A DNA stretch of 64,000 bases from Agromyces protaetiae. Its GTDB lineage: Bacteria; Actinomycetota; Actinomycetes; Actinomycetales; Microbacteriaceae. Positions within the stretch are counted from its first letter, which is position 1, and each line of letters opens with the position of its first letter. Below are positions 17,964-26,556 of this stretch, piece after piece. Below the pieces are notes generated by a model. It worked only from the letters and a program-made list of their open reading frames with translations, ran no database searches and had not been told where the DNA came from. Location of the stretch: positions 1,922,001 through 1,986,000 of the forward strand of contig NZ_CP035491.1 in assembly GCF_004135405.1 (NCBI RefSeq), read 5' to 3'. The position numbers were made by a program, and so were the translations under genes.

Positions 17964-18719
17964 ATGGCGACGGGCAGCGGTCCGGTGCATCCTGAGCGCC
18001 GCGCGTACCCCAAGCGTCCCGCCGAGCCGGGTCTTCCGCAGGCGGCGAAGCGGGCGTCGGTCAAACGGCCTTCGGATGCCTCGAAGACGGCATCGGATGC
18101 CTCGAAGCCCAAGCCTGCGGCAGGGGCCCGCGCCGGGGCATCCACCAAGGCGGCTGCCGCCGCCGAGCCGGGCGTGAAGCCGGCAGGTTCCAAGCCGAGC
18201 AAGACCAAGCCCGTCGCGAAGAAGTCCGCTGCTTCCAAGCCCGGCGCGAAGCACCCGGCCAGGCGACCGGTCGCCGCGAACGCCCGCGCCGCCCGTGCGG
18301 GGTGGCTCGGAGGCATCCGCTTCTCAGGCTTCTCGGTCATCATGATGGGCGTGCTCGTCCTCGGCGTCGTCGTGCTCGCGCCGACGATCGGCTCGTTCGC
18401 AGAGCAGCGTCGGCACATCGCAGAACTCCGCGCGAGCGTGTCGCAGCAGGAAGAGGAGCTCCAGCAGCTCCGCACCGAGCGCGAGCGGTGGAACGACGAC
18501 ACCTTCATCATCACGCAGGCGCGCGAGCGCCTGTACTACGTGCTTCCCGGCGAGGTCAGCTACCTCGTCATCGACGACCGCAGCGAGGCGGCGAAGTCCG
18601 ATCCGAGTCAGGCGGTCTCCGCCGAGCTCACCGAGACGAAAGGCGATTGGATGCGTTCGCTCCTCGGCTCCGTCATGACCGCCGGCCTCGCGCCCGATGC
18701 GACGGGGGTCGCTCCGTGA
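17964..18719 (+). CDS. Septum formation initiator (FtsB/DivIC) family protein
   Basis: A 251-residue bitopic membrane protein. Residues 1-110 are a Lys/Ala/Pro-rich disordered cytoplasmic tail with SDASK repeats, one transmembrane helix follows (VIMMGVLVLGVVVLAPTIG), then an extracytoplasmic coiled coil (QRRHIAELRASVSQQEEELQQLRTE) and the typical ARERLYYVLPGEVSYLV end. Such proteins help assemble the divisome with FtsL/FtsQ. The usual actinobacterial order eno-divIC-DUF501 is kept. The stop overlaps the next GTG start. GCAGAGGAGGCGCG before the ATG supports the start. Confidence 0.9.
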   Translation: MATGSGPVHPERRAYPKRPAEPGLPQAAKRASVKRPSDASKTASDASKPKPAAGARAGASTKAAAAAEPGVKPAGSKPSKTKPVAKKSAASKPGAKHPARRPVAANARAARAGWLGGIRFSGFSVIMMGVLVLGVVVLAPTIGSFAEQRRHIAELRASVSQQEEELQQLRTERERWNDDTFIITQARERLYYVLPGEVSYLVIDDRSEAAKSDPSQAVSAELTETKGDWMRSLLGSVMTAGLAPDATGVAP

Positions 18720-19312
18720 CCCGGCCGCCGTTCGAACCCGTCGCCGAGCGCGATCTGCAGGTCATGGCCGCCCAGCTCGGGCGGCCCATGCGCGGCGTCG
18801 TCGGCATCGCCGCACGCTGCGTGTGCGGCAACCCGACGGTCGTCGCGACGGCGCCGCGTCTCGAGGACGGCACGCCGTTCCCGACCTTCTACTACATGAC
18901 CCATCCGGCGGCGACGGCCGCGATGAGCTACCTCGAGGCCGCGCAGGTCATGGTCGAGTGCAACGAACTCCTCGGCGCCGACGAGTCGGTCGCGGCGGGC
19001 TATGCCCAGGCTCACGCCGACTACCTCGCCGACCGGTCGCAGTTCGGCGACGTGCCCGAGATCGCAGGGGTGTCGGCGGGCGGCATGCCGTCCCGCGTGA
19101 AGTGCCTGCACGCGGTCGCGGCGCAGTCGCTCGCGGCGGGCCCCGGGGCGAACCCCATCGGCGACCTCGCGCTCGAGCGCTCGTCGTGGTCGCCCGACGT
19201 GTGCGTGTGCCGAGACTACGGGCTGTCGAAGTACGTCGGCGCGGAGGGCTTCGACGAGTACGGCGCTCGCGGCGACGACGACTTCGACACCGCCGGGGGC
19301 GCATCGACATGA
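18716..19312 (+). CDS. DUF501 domain-containing protein
   Basis: A 198-residue soluble protein starting at the GTG that overlaps the divIC stop (GTGA). It has the DUF501 pattern: CVCGNPTVVATAPRLEDGTPFPTFYYMTHP, then MPSRVKCLHAVAAQSLAAGPG..NPIGD and CVC near the end, with Cys and His residues that may bind metal. Function is unknown; the gene almost always follows divIC in actinobacteria, which suggests a cell-envelope or housekeeping role. Its stop overlaps the next ATG. Confidence 0.92.
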   Translation: MTRPPFEPVAERDLQVMAAQLGRPMRGVVGIAARCVCGNPTVVATAPRLEDGTPFPTFYYMTHPAATAAMSYLEAAQVMVECNELLGADESVAAGYAQAHADYLADRSQFGDVPEIAGVSAGGMPSRVKCLHAVAAQSLAAGPGANPIGDLALERSSWSPDVCVCRDYGLSKYVGAEGFDEYGARGDDDFDTAGGAST

Positions 19313-20568
19313 GCCGCCGCGCACTCGGTGTGCGCCTCGTGGCGGGCGCGCTCGCGACCGTCGCCCTCCTGGGCGTCGGCGCGGGTCCCGCGCGCGCAGA
19401 CCTCGTGCGCGACTACCAGTACTGGCTCACCGAGTACGGCTTCACGACCGCGTGGAACGAGTCGCGCGGCGCGGGTGTCACGGTCGCCGTCATCGACACG
19501 GGCGTCGTCGGCGGCGTCGCAGAGCTCCAGGGCGTCGTCATCGACGGCACGGATGTCTCGGGCATCGGCTCGCCCGACGGGCAGACGCCGGTCGGCGACG
19601 AGAGCCAGCACGGCACGCTCGTCGCGAGCCTGCTCGCGGGGCGCGGCACCGGGCCGGGTTCGGGGGTGATCGGGGTCGCGCCCGAGGCATCCCTCCTCTC
19701 CGCGTCGGTCGCCTTCGGCGCCGACACGGGCTCGCCCTACACGAACGACGACCAGATCGCGGCGGCGGTCAAGTGGTCGGTCGATCACGGCGCCGACGTC
19801 ATCAACATGTCGCTCACGCGCAACACGCCGGATTGGCCCGAGAGCTGGGACGACGCGTTCATGTACGCGTTCGACCACGACGTCGTCATCGTCGCGGCCG
19901 CGGGCAACCGCGGGAGCGGCACGACCCAGGTGGGCGCGCCCGCGACGATCCCGGGCGTGCTGACGGTCGCGGGCGTCGACCGTGACAAGAACGCGAGCTT
20001 CGATGCGAGCTCGCAGGGCATCACGATCGCCGTCGCGGCGCCGAGCGAGGAGCTCGTCGGGGTGATGCCCGACAGCAGCCTCATCAAGTGGAGCGGCACG
20101 AGCGGCGCGACCCCGCTCGTCTCGGGGCTCGTCGCGCTCGTGCGGTCGAAGTTCCCCGACCTCGACGCGAACAACGTGATCAATCGCGTGATCTCCACGG
20201 CGAATCCGAACGGGCACCCGGTGGGCGGTCCGATCTACGGGTACGGGCTCATCGACCCGGTCGCCGCCCTCACGGCAGAAGTGCCGAAGGTGACTGAGAA
20301 TCCCCTGGGAAGTCTGGCCGACTGGATCGTGCTGCACCGTCGAGCCGCGGGCGGGGGCCCGGCGGAGGCCGCACCCGAGCAGATCGTGCCGATCGCCGAC
20401 CCGCCGTTGCCCCGTTCCGACAGTGCGATGACGCTGTTGCCGACCCCGTGGACGCTCGCGTATATCACGGTGCCGCTCTCGCTCGTCGCTGGATTTGGTA
20501 CGCTAGCAACGCTGTTGGGCATCGGCGCCACTCGGCAATTCAGGCGCGCCGCCCGCAATCGCGGGTAG
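19309..20568 (+). CDS. Membrane-anchored S8 subtilisin-like serine protease (mycosin-like)
   Basis: A 419-residue exported protease. It has a signal peptide (residues 1-30, ending GPARA), a catalytic triad D63 in VIDTG, H101 in QHGTLVA and S265 in GTSGATPLVSG, oxyanion N200 in AAAGN, and a C-terminal transmembrane helix about residues 385-408 followed by RRAARNRG. This layout matches mycosins, but no ESX secretion genes lie nearby, so a type VII role cannot be claimed. It starts at the ATG that overlaps the DUF501 stop, as the last gene of a three-gene overlapping operon. Confidence 0.92.
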   Translation: MSRRALGVRLVAGALATVALLGVGAGPARADLVRDYQYWLTEYGFTTAWNESRGAGVTVAVIDTGVVGGVAELQGVVIDGTDVSGIGSPDGQTPVGDESQHGTLVASLLAGRGTGPGSGVIGVAPEASLLSASVAFGADTGSPYTNDDQIAAAVKWSVDHGADVINMSLTRNTPDWPESWDDAFMYAFDHDVVIVAAAGNRGSGTTQVGAPATIPGVLTVAGVDRDKNASFDASSQGITIAVAAPSEELVGVMPDSSLIKWSGTSGATPLVSGLVALVRSKFPDLDANNVINRVISTANPNGHPVGGPIYGYGLIDPVAALTAEVPKVTENPLGSLADWIVLHRRAAGGGPAEAAPEQIVPIADPPLPRSDSAMTLLPTPWTLAYITVPLSLVAGFGTLATLLGIGATRQFRRAARNRG

Positions 20569-20605
20569 GACCGCCATCATCATGAGTTCAAGGAGTCCAT
20601 TCACC

Positions 20606-22012
20606 GTGCCCAAGATTCTGATCGTCGGCGGCGGCTACGCGGGGTTCTACACGGCGTGGAAGCTCGAGAAGTGGTTGCGCCGCGGCGAGGCAGAGGTGAC
20701 GATCGTCGACCCGCTTCCCTACATGACGTACCAGCCCTTCCTCCCCGAGGTCGCGGCCGGCTCGATCGAGCCGCGTCACGCGGTCGTCGCCCAGCGCCGC
20801 CATCTGAAGAAGACGAACGTCGTCACGGCCAAGGTCACCCGCATCGACCACGCGTCGAAGGTCGCCACGATCACGCCCGAGGTCGGCGAGCCGTGGGAGT
20901 TCGACTACGACGTCGTCGTCGTCACGGGCGGCGCCGTCTCGCGCACGTTCCCCATTCCGGGTGTCGCCGAGAACGCGATCGGCCTCAAGTCGATCGAAGA
21001 GGCCGTCGCGATCCGCGACCGCGTCCTCCACAACTTCGACAAGGCCGCGGCTCTCCCCGCCGGACCCGAGCGCCAGCGCCTGCTCACGTTCACGGTCGTC
21101 GGCGGCGGCTTCGCCGGCATCGAGGTGTTCGCCGAGCTCCGTTCGTTCGCGAGCGCCCTGCTCGAGTACTACCCGCAGATCTCGTTCGAAGAGACCCACT
21201 TCCACCTCATCGAGGCGATGGGCCGCATCATGCCCGAGGTGTCGCTCCCGACGAGCCACTGGGTCATCAAGCACCTCGCCCAGCGCGGCGCGGAGGTCCA
21301 CCTCGACACCCAGCTCACGAGCGCCGTCGACGGCAAGATCGAGCTCTCGACCGGCGAGTCCTTCGAGTCCGACCTCATCGTCTGGACGGCGGGCGTCATG
21401 GCGAACCCCGGCATCGTCCGCACGAGCGACCTGCCCGTCGAGGAGCGCGGCCGCATCAAGACGCGCGCCGACCTCCGCGTGGGCGACGACGAGACGATCG
21501 TGGCCGACGCGTGGGCTGCCGGTGACATCTCGGCCGTCCCCGACCTCACGGGCGGCGGCGTCGGCGGCTACTGCGTGCCGAACGCCCAGCACGCCGTGCG
21601 TCAGGGCAAGCTTCTCGCGAAGAACATCGTCGCGGTGCTCCGCGGCGAAGACCCGAAGCAGTACATCCACAAGAACCTCGGCGCGGTCGCCGGCCTCGGC
21701 ATCGGCCAGGGCGTGTTCCAGTCGAAGGGTCTTGCCATCAAGGGCCTCCTCGCGTGGTTCGCGCACCGCGGCTACCACGGCCTCGCGATGCCGAGCTGGG
21801 AGCGCAAGTTCCGCGTCTTCACCGGCTGGTGGAACAACTTCTGGCTCGGCCGCGACATCGTCGAGCTCGCCGCCGTGCAGACGCCCCGCGCCGGGTTCGA
21901 GGCGTTCGCGTCGCGCCCGAAGCCTCCGGTCGTCGAGGCGGCGGCCCCGGCGGAGCCCGCGAAGGCGGAGAAGCCCGCGAAGGCCGCGAAGGAGCCCGTC
22001 GCGGCCAAGTGA
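20606..22012 (+). CDS. ndh: Type II NADH dehydrogenase (NAD(P)/FAD-dependent oxidoreductase)
   Basis: A 468-residue flavoprotein that passes electrons from NADH to quinone at the membrane without pumping protons. Dinucleotide-binding motifs are KILIVGGGYAGFYTAWKLE (FAD) and FTVVGGGFAGIEVFAEL (NADH); AAGDISAVPDLTGGGVGGYCVPNAQHAVRQG is the C-terminal FAD segment. A hydrophobic/amphipathic C-terminus then an Ala/Lys/Glu tail complete it. GTG at 20606 is chosen because AAGGAG lies ten bases upstream; the ATG at 20582 lacks a ribosome site. Confidence 0.92.
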   Translation: MPKILIVGGGYAGFYTAWKLEKWLRRGEAEVTIVDPLPYMTYQPFLPEVAAGSIEPRHAVVAQRRHLKKTNVVTAKVTRIDHASKVATITPEVGEPWEFDYDVVVVTGGAVSRTFPIPGVAENAIGLKSIEEAVAIRDRVLHNFDKAAALPAGPERQRLLTFTVVGGGFAGIEVFAELRSFASALLEYYPQISFEETHFHLIEAMGRIMPEVSLPTSHWVIKHLAQRGAEVHLDTQLTSAVDGKIELSTGESFESDLIVWTAGVMANPGIVRTSDLPVEERGRIKTRADLRVGDDETIVADAWAAGDISAVPDLTGGGVGGYCVPNAQHAVRQGKLLAKNIVAVLRGEDPKQYIHKNLGAVAGLGIGQGVFQSKGLAIKGLLAWFAHRGYHGLAMPSWERKFRVFTGWWNNFWLGRDIVELAAVQTPRAGFEAFASRPKPPVVEAAAPAEPAKAEKPAKAAKEPVAAK

Positions 22013-22040
22013 GCCCGCGGCGCTTCCGAGTGCATCGTTT

Positions 22041-22080
22041 CGAACGGCCGCTCGCCCTGCACAGGGTGGGCGGCCGTTCG
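22041..22080. terminator. Terminator hairpin after ndh
   Basis: CGAACGGCCGC at 22041-22051 pairs perfectly with GCGGCCGTTCG at 22070-22080, and the inner bases pair further with two G-T wobbles. No T run follows. Confidence 0.8.
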
Positions 22081-22144
22081 GCGTTCGGGTGAGGCATCCG
22101 TCGATATCGTTAAGGCGCTGCGGCGCATCGGCCCGTGGCACACG

Positions 22145-22218
22145 GCCCCCGTAGCCCAATCGGCAGAGGCAGGCGACTTAAACTCGCCTCAGTCTGGGTT
22201 CGAATCCCAGCGGGGGCA
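22145..22218 (+). tRNA. tRNA-Leu (anticodon TAA), short variable arm
   Basis: A cloverleaf can be drawn: acceptor GCCCCCG/CGGGGGC with discriminator A; a D arm with GCC/GGC and the loop AATCGGCAGA; anticodon stem GGCGA/TCGCC with loop CTTAAAC (anticodon TAA); variable loop TCAGT; and T arm CTGGG-TTCGAAT-CCCAG. CCA is not encoded. The anticodon reads UUA (Leu), but the 5-nt variable loop is class I-like, whereas Leu tRNAs normally have a long variable arm. Confidence 0.9.
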
Positions 22219-22232
22219 CCGGTGCGTTCGAC

Positions 22233-23441
22233 TCATCTCCTGATCGGCACGATCCCCTGCGTCTCGCGCGGGAAGGTCGCGAGGACCTCTTCGGGGATGT
22301 TGAGGTGCGCCGACACGAGGCTCGGGGGCAGGTGGGCGAGCCAGTTCGCGAGCGACACCTCTTCGTAGTGGTCGCTCTTGAACGTCTCGATGTAGATGAG
22401 CTGCTCGTCGCCCGTGTTCTCGATGTAGTGGCCGAGGTTGCGCTTCACGAGGCCGACGTCGCCGGCCGTGAAGTCCATCGTGTTCGCGTGCGGGCCCGTG
22501 TTGAACACCGTCATCCTGCCCGTGCCCTTGAGGTAGTACTGCCACTCGTCGGCGTTCGGGTGCCAGTGGAGCTCCCGCATCGACCCCGGCTCGACGACCG
22601 TGAGGGCGGCGGCGACGGTCTTCGATGCCGGGAAGTTGGTGCTGTCGGCGATCCGGATGCTGCCGCCCGAGTTCTCATGGATCGGCGTCGACTGCGAGAG
22701 GCGGAAGATGACAGGCTCGGTGCCGCCCCACTCGACGCGCGCGTCGAGCTGGTCTTGTTCGAGGGGGCCGGGCACGTCGCTCGGGAAGATCCAGAGGTTG
22801 TGGAGCGGGATGTCACTGAACACCTCCTGCGCGACGCCGAAGTTCTTCGCGAGCACGTCGGGCGGCGTGTGGGCGAACCAGTCGGTCAGCAGGAGCGTGT
22901 TCGACTCCGACTGCTCGCCGTCGTCGAAGGCGAGCACGAACTCCGCGCCAGACGGGCCGAGGCCTTGGAGCGAGTGGGGGAGCCCGGCGGGGAAGAACCA
23001 CAGGTCGCCCTCGAAGACGTCCTCCACGCTCGGCAGCCCCTGCGGGCTCAAGGTCGTGATGCGACATCCGCCCCTCGTCATGAGCGACCACTCGGCCGTC
23101 TGATGCCAGTGCAGCTCGCGGATGCCGCCGGGCTCGAGGTACATGTTGACGCCCGCGATCTCGTCGGAGATCGCGAAGTCGCTCTGGGTGAGCTCGCGCG
23201 CCCAGCCGCCGCGCTGCACGCGCCGGGGCGAGATGTTGAACGACGACCAGAAGAACGGCTGCGTCGAGATGTCGGTCGCGGGCGCGTGGAGCTGGCTCGG
23301 GAAGATGCTCGCGAGGGCCGGGTTCTGCGGACCGGTCATCGCGGTGCTCCCCGGGTCGTCGGTCGTGTTCACCTCGCCCTCGGGCGGCAGGTCGGGGTCG
23401 CCGAAGGCGGGGGTCTCGTGGTGCGGCGTGTCGTCGGCCAT
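22233..23441 (-). CDS. Oxalate-decarboxylase-like bicupin
   Basis: A 402-residue protein with two cupin domains. Each has a manganese site: GGIRELHWHQTAEWSLMT with a downstream His in LPHSLQG, and GSMRELHWHPNADEWQYYL with a downstream His in NLGHYIENTG. This is the layout of oxalate decarboxylase, which splits oxalate into formate and CO2. The active-site lid, SENST in OxdC, reads SESNT (followed by LLLTDWFAHTP), so the catalytic Glu is kept while its neighbours are swapped. There is no signal peptide. GAGGAG six bases before the ATG supports the start. It is convergent with the tRNA. Confidence 0.88.
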   Translation of the reverse strand: MADDTPHHETPAFGDPDLPPEGEVNTTDDPGSTAMTGPQNPALASIFPSQLHAPATDISTQPFFWSSFNISPRRVQRGGWARELTQSDFAISDEIAGVNMYLEPGGIRELHWHQTAEWSLMTRGGCRITTLSPQGLPSVEDVFEGDLWFFPAGLPHSLQGLGPSGAEFVLAFDDGEQSESNTLLLTDWFAHTPPDVLAKNFGVAQEVFSDIPLHNLWIFPSDVPGPLEQDQLDARVEWGGTEPVIFRLSQSTPIHENSGGSIRIADSTNFPASKTVAAALTVVEPGSMRELHWHPNADEWQYYLKGTGRMTVFNTGPHANTMDFTAGDVGLVKRNLGHYIENTGDEQLIYIETFKSDHYEEVSLANWLAHLPPSLVSAHLNIPEEVLATFPRETQGIVPIRR

Positions 23442-23593
23442 CGTGTGCTCCTCACAGACGTTGCGTGAGGGCGACGGGCGGAGACGGATGCTCCGTGCCG
23501 TCGTCCGCGCTCAGCCGACCACGATGCCGGGGTCGCCGCCAGAGCCGCGCTCGGGGAGCGGGACGAATGGCCGCAGGACGGGTCGGGCTCGCG

Positions 23594-24520
23594 TCAGCCG
23601 AGCTGGTCGAGGCGCAAAAGGATGAGCCCCTCGCGGAGGGCCCACGGCGAGACATCCAACTCCGCGACGTCGAACGCGCGCATCGCCTCGGAGAGGACGA
23701 CGGCTCCCGCGACGATCTGGAACGTGCGATCGGCCGTGATGCCGGGCAGGGCTGGGCGCGCGTCGGCGGGGATGCGCGCGAGGCGCGGGATCCAGTCGTC
23801 GAGGCCCTTGCGCTTCAGGATGCTCCGCTCTCCCGAGCCGACGCCGTCTTCCGTCCAGCCGGCGAGGCGCGCGAGCGACCGGATCGTCTTCGAGGAGCCG
23901 ACGACGTGATCGGGGGAGGAGAGGCCCGCGAAATCGCCGAGCGCACCGGCGAGCACCTCGCGCGCGTGCGCGCGGAGCGCGTCGACCTGGTCGGCCGAGG
24001 GCGGGTCGTCGGGGAGGAACTGCACGGTCGAGCGCCCGGCTCCGAGCGGCAGCGACCGCGCGACATCCGGATACTCGTCGACGCCGTTCGCGATCTCGAG
24101 CGAGCCGCCGCCGATGTCGAAGAGCAGGATGCGCCCCGCTGACCAGCCGTACCAGCGGCGGACGGCGAGGAAGGTGTAGCGGGCTTCGTCGTCGCCGCTC
24201 AGTACCTGCAGGGCGACGCCCGTCTCGCGTTCCACGAGGGCGAGCACCTCTTCGCCGTTCGCGGCCTCGCGGATCGCCGACGTCGCGAACGCGAGGAGCT
24301 CGTCGATGCCGCTCTCGCGGGCCGTCTGCGCGGCGCCGCCGATCGCGTCGAGGATGGCCGTGACGCCTTCGGCGCTGATCGCGCCGTCTGGCTCGAGGTA
24401 GCGCATGAGCCGCAGCACCGACTTGTGGGATGCCGCGGGCACGGGCCGCGCGCCGGGATGCGCGTCGACGACGAGCAGGTGCACGGTGTTGGAACCGACG
24501 TCGAGGACCCCGAGGCGCAT
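23594..24520 (-). CDS. Ppx/GppA family exopolyphosphatase-like protein
   Basis: A 308-residue ASKHA-fold protein. The first phosphate motif MRLGVLDVGSNTVHLLVVD begins at the start codon, AFATSAIREAANGEEVL and LLFDIGGGSLEI are the further ATPase-fold motifs, and the length fits the short actinobacterial PPX1 form. It probably degrades polyphosphate or (p)ppGpp-type pentaphosphate. The start is fixed by TACGCT six bases upstream on the minus strand (leaderless). It is divergent from a tetR gene. Confidence 0.9.
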   Translation of the reverse strand: MRLGVLDVGSNTVHLLVVDAHPGARPVPAASHKSVLRLMRYLEPDGAISAEGVTAILDAIGGAAQTARESGIDELLAFATSAIREAANGEEVLALVERETGVALQVLSGDDEARYTFLAVRRWYGWSAGRILLFDIGGGSLEIANGVDEYPDVARSLPLGAGRSTVQFLPDDPPSADQVDALRAHAREVLAGALGDFAGLSSPDHVVGSSKTIRSLARLAGWTEDGVGSGERSILKRKGLDDWIPRLARIPADARPALPGITADRTFQIVAGAVVLSEAMRAFDVAELDVSPWALREGLILLRLDQLG

Positions 24521-24526
24521 GTTGTG

Positions 24527-24532
24527 AGCGTA
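24527..24532 (-). promoter_or_regulatory. -10 element, leaderless start of the ppx-like gene
   Basis: On the minus strand TACGCT is followed by six bases and the ATG at 24520. Confidence 0.55.
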
Positions 24533-24581
24533 GCGGGCGGACGGGACATCCGAGGTTCCGCGGACGCCCGCTTTCATGCAT

Positions 24582-24609
24582 ACTGTTCCGACTGGGACGA
24601 TCGTCCCAC
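24582..24609 (+). promoter_or_regulatory. Promoter and operator of the TetR-MFS-aldolase-oxidase operon
   Basis: A possible -10 TACTGT at 24582-24587 is followed by a perfect 16-bp palindrome, TGGGACGATCGTCCCA, at 24594-24609, overlapping the expected transcript start. A repressor bound there would block initiation; autoregulation by the adjacent TetR is the simple reading. Confidence 0.6.
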
Positions 24610-24635
24610 TCGGCGACGGCGTCGGAAGGAGCACG

Positions 24636-25291
24636 GTGGCCCGCATCTCTGCAGCAGAGCGCCGCGCCGCGCTCGTCGACGCCGCACTGCGCGTCGTCTC
24701 GCGCGAGGGCATCGCCCACGCCACCACGCGCGCGATCGTCGCCGAGGCCGGCATGAGCCTCGCGAGCTTCCACTACGCGTTCGACTCGCGCGACGCCCTC
24801 ATGGACGACCTCATCCGCACGGTCGTCGAGCGCGAGCAACAGGTCATCGTGCCCGAGTTCGAGCCCGGGGCATCCCTCGTCGAGATCCTCGAGACCGGGC
24901 TCGAGCGCTACCTCGACCATCTGCGCGCCGATCCCGACCATGAGCAGGCGATGCTCGAGCTCACCCAGTACGCCCTGCGCTCGCCCGAGCGGCATCCGCT
25001 CGCCGTCGCCCAGTACGAGCGTTACACCGAGCTCGCGACGCGCGCGCTCGAGCTCGCGGCAGAACTCACGGATGCCTCGTGGTCGCTGCCCGTCGGCGAG
25101 GTCGCCCGCGTGCTCGTGGCGTTCACCGACGGGCTCACCGTGACGTGGCTCGTCGACCGCGACGACGACGCCGCGCGCCGCGTGATCTCGGCCGCAGCCG
25201 TCGGGATCGCGGGCTTCGCGGCTCTCCCTCCTGCACTGCCCGTCCCTGTCTCTTCCCTCGCCCCATCCGACCCGACTGGAGCCCCGCATGA
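24636..25291 (+). CDS. TetR/AcrR-family regulator (stop codon lost, likely frameshift near its end)
   Basis: About 218 codons. The N-terminal HTH is clear: RISAAERRAALVDAALRVVSREGIAHATTRAIVAEAGMSLASFHYAFDSRDALM. The GTG start has GGAAGGAG four to five bases upstream. The frame reads to about residue 200 (GIAGFAALPP) but meets no stop and continues as a shadow of the MFS gene for 2.5 kb. A stop exists one frame away at 25289-25291, overlapping the MFS ATG exactly as the later genes of this operon overlap, so a single missing base near 25200-25280 is likely. The palindrome at 24594 is its probable operator. Confidence 0.75.
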
Positions 25292-26556
25292 CCGATCTCG
25301 ACGCCGAGGCGCCACCCCTCGATGCGCTCGCCGAACCCACCGTGCGCGTGCGCGCGGGCTGGATCGGCACGTTCGCGCTCGCGTGGTTCGCGATCTGGAT
25401 GGCGCAGCTCGTGCCCGTGCAGCTCCTGCTCCCCGCGCAGATCGACGCCGTGCTCCATCCCGACGACTGGACCGAGAGCGTGCTCGCCTTCGGCGTGATC
25501 TCGGGCATCGCGGCCGTCTTCACGATCGTCGCCTACCCGCTCACGGGGGCACTCTCCGACCGGACGGCATCGCGATTCGGCCGCCGTCGGCCGTGGATCC
25601 TCACCGGCTCGGTGCTCTTCGCGCTCGCGCTCGTCGTGCTCGGCTTCCAGACCGAGCTGTGGGCGATCGGCGCCGGCTGGGTCGCAGCGACGATCGGGTT
25701 CTGCATCGTGACGGCCGCGCTCACGGCGACGATCTCCGATCGGGTGCCCGTCGGGCAGCGCGGATTCGTGTCGGGCTGGATGTCGGCGCCGCAGTCCATC
25801 GGCATCATCGTCGGGCTCGTGGTCGTCACGATGCTCGTGACCGACCAGGCGGCCGGCTACGCCGTGCTCGCCGTCGCCCTCGTCGTGCTCGTGCTGCCGT
25901 TCCTGCGGCAGCCCGATGCGCCGCTCGTCGGCGCGGAGCGCGAGCGGGTGAGCGCACGAGGCATCCTGTCGTCGCTCTGGATCAGCCCGAGGCGCTACCC
26001 CGACTTCGGCTGGACGCTCGCGAGCCGCGTGCTCGTCTCGATCGGCAACGCGCTCGGCACGTCGCTCCTGCTGTACTTCCTCATGTTCGGTCTTGGCGAC
26101 GCCAACGCCGAAGACGACCTGCTCATCCTGACGCTCGTCTACATGGTGTTCGTCGTGCTCGCCTCGCTCGTGTTCGGGAAGCTCAGCGACAAGCTCGGGC
26201 GCCGCAAGCTCTTCGTGTTCGTCGCAGCCGTCCTCCAGGCCGCAGCCGCGCTCCTCCTCGCGCTCGTGCCCGACCTCGGAGCCGCGATCGTCGGCGCGGG
26301 CCTCCTCGGCCTCGGCTACGGCTGCTTCCTCTCGGTCGACCAGGCGCTCGCGACCCAGGTGCTGCCCGACGCCGCCTCGCGCGGCAAAGACCTCGGCATC
26401 ATGAACATCGCCTCGGCAGTGCCGCAGGCGATCGGGCCGCTGCTCGGTGCGCTCGCGGTCGTCGCGACGGGCTCGTTCACCCTCGTGTTCGTGCTCTCGG
26501 CGGCCGCCGCCATCCTCGGCGGCCTCGCCGTCGCGCGGGTTCGGAGCGTGCGATGA
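25288..26556 (+). CDS. MFS transporter
   Basis: A 422-residue protein with 12 predicted transmembrane helices. The loop motif GALSDRTASRFGRRRPWILTG between helices 2 and 3 and KLSDKLGRRKLF between helices 8 and 9 are major-facilitator signatures; the first resembles the sugar-cation symporter (GPH-like) and sucrose-transporter-like groups. GGAG lies seven bases before the ATG. The stop overlaps the next gene (ATGA). In this operon it probably imports or exports the substrate handled by the two downstream enzymes. Confidence 0.88.
   Translation: MTDLDAEAPPLDALAEPTVRVRAGWIGTFALAWFAIWMAQLVPVQLLLPAQIDAVLHPDDWTESVLAFGVISGIAAVFTIVAYPLTGALSDRTASRFGRRRPWILTGSVLFALALVVLGFQTELWAIGAGWVAATIGFCIVTAALTATISDRVPVGQRGFVSGWMSAPQSIGIIVGLVVVTMLVTDQAAGYAVLAVALVVLVLPFLRQPDAPLVGAERERVSARGILSSLWISPRRYPDFGWTLASRVLVSIGNALGTSLLLYFLMFGLGDANAEDDLLILTLVYMVFVVLASLVFGKLSDKLGRRKLFVFVAAVLQAAAALLLALVPDLGAAIVGAGLLGLGYGCFLSVDQALATQVLPDAASRGKDLGIMNIASAVPQAIGPLLGALAVVATGSFTLVFVLSAAAAILGGLAVARVRSVR

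Noticed and set aside
19309..20568. A type VII (ESX) secretion locus marked by the mycosin-like protease
   Set aside because: No EccB, EccC, EccD, EsxA or WXG100 gene lies near it; the protease follows divIC and DUF501 as in many actinobacteria without ESX.
22135..22368. A short ORF reading through the tRNA gene (SPIGRGRRLKLASVWVRIPAG)
   Set aside because: It is the translation of a tRNA and its flank, a well-known false ORF type in actinobacteria.
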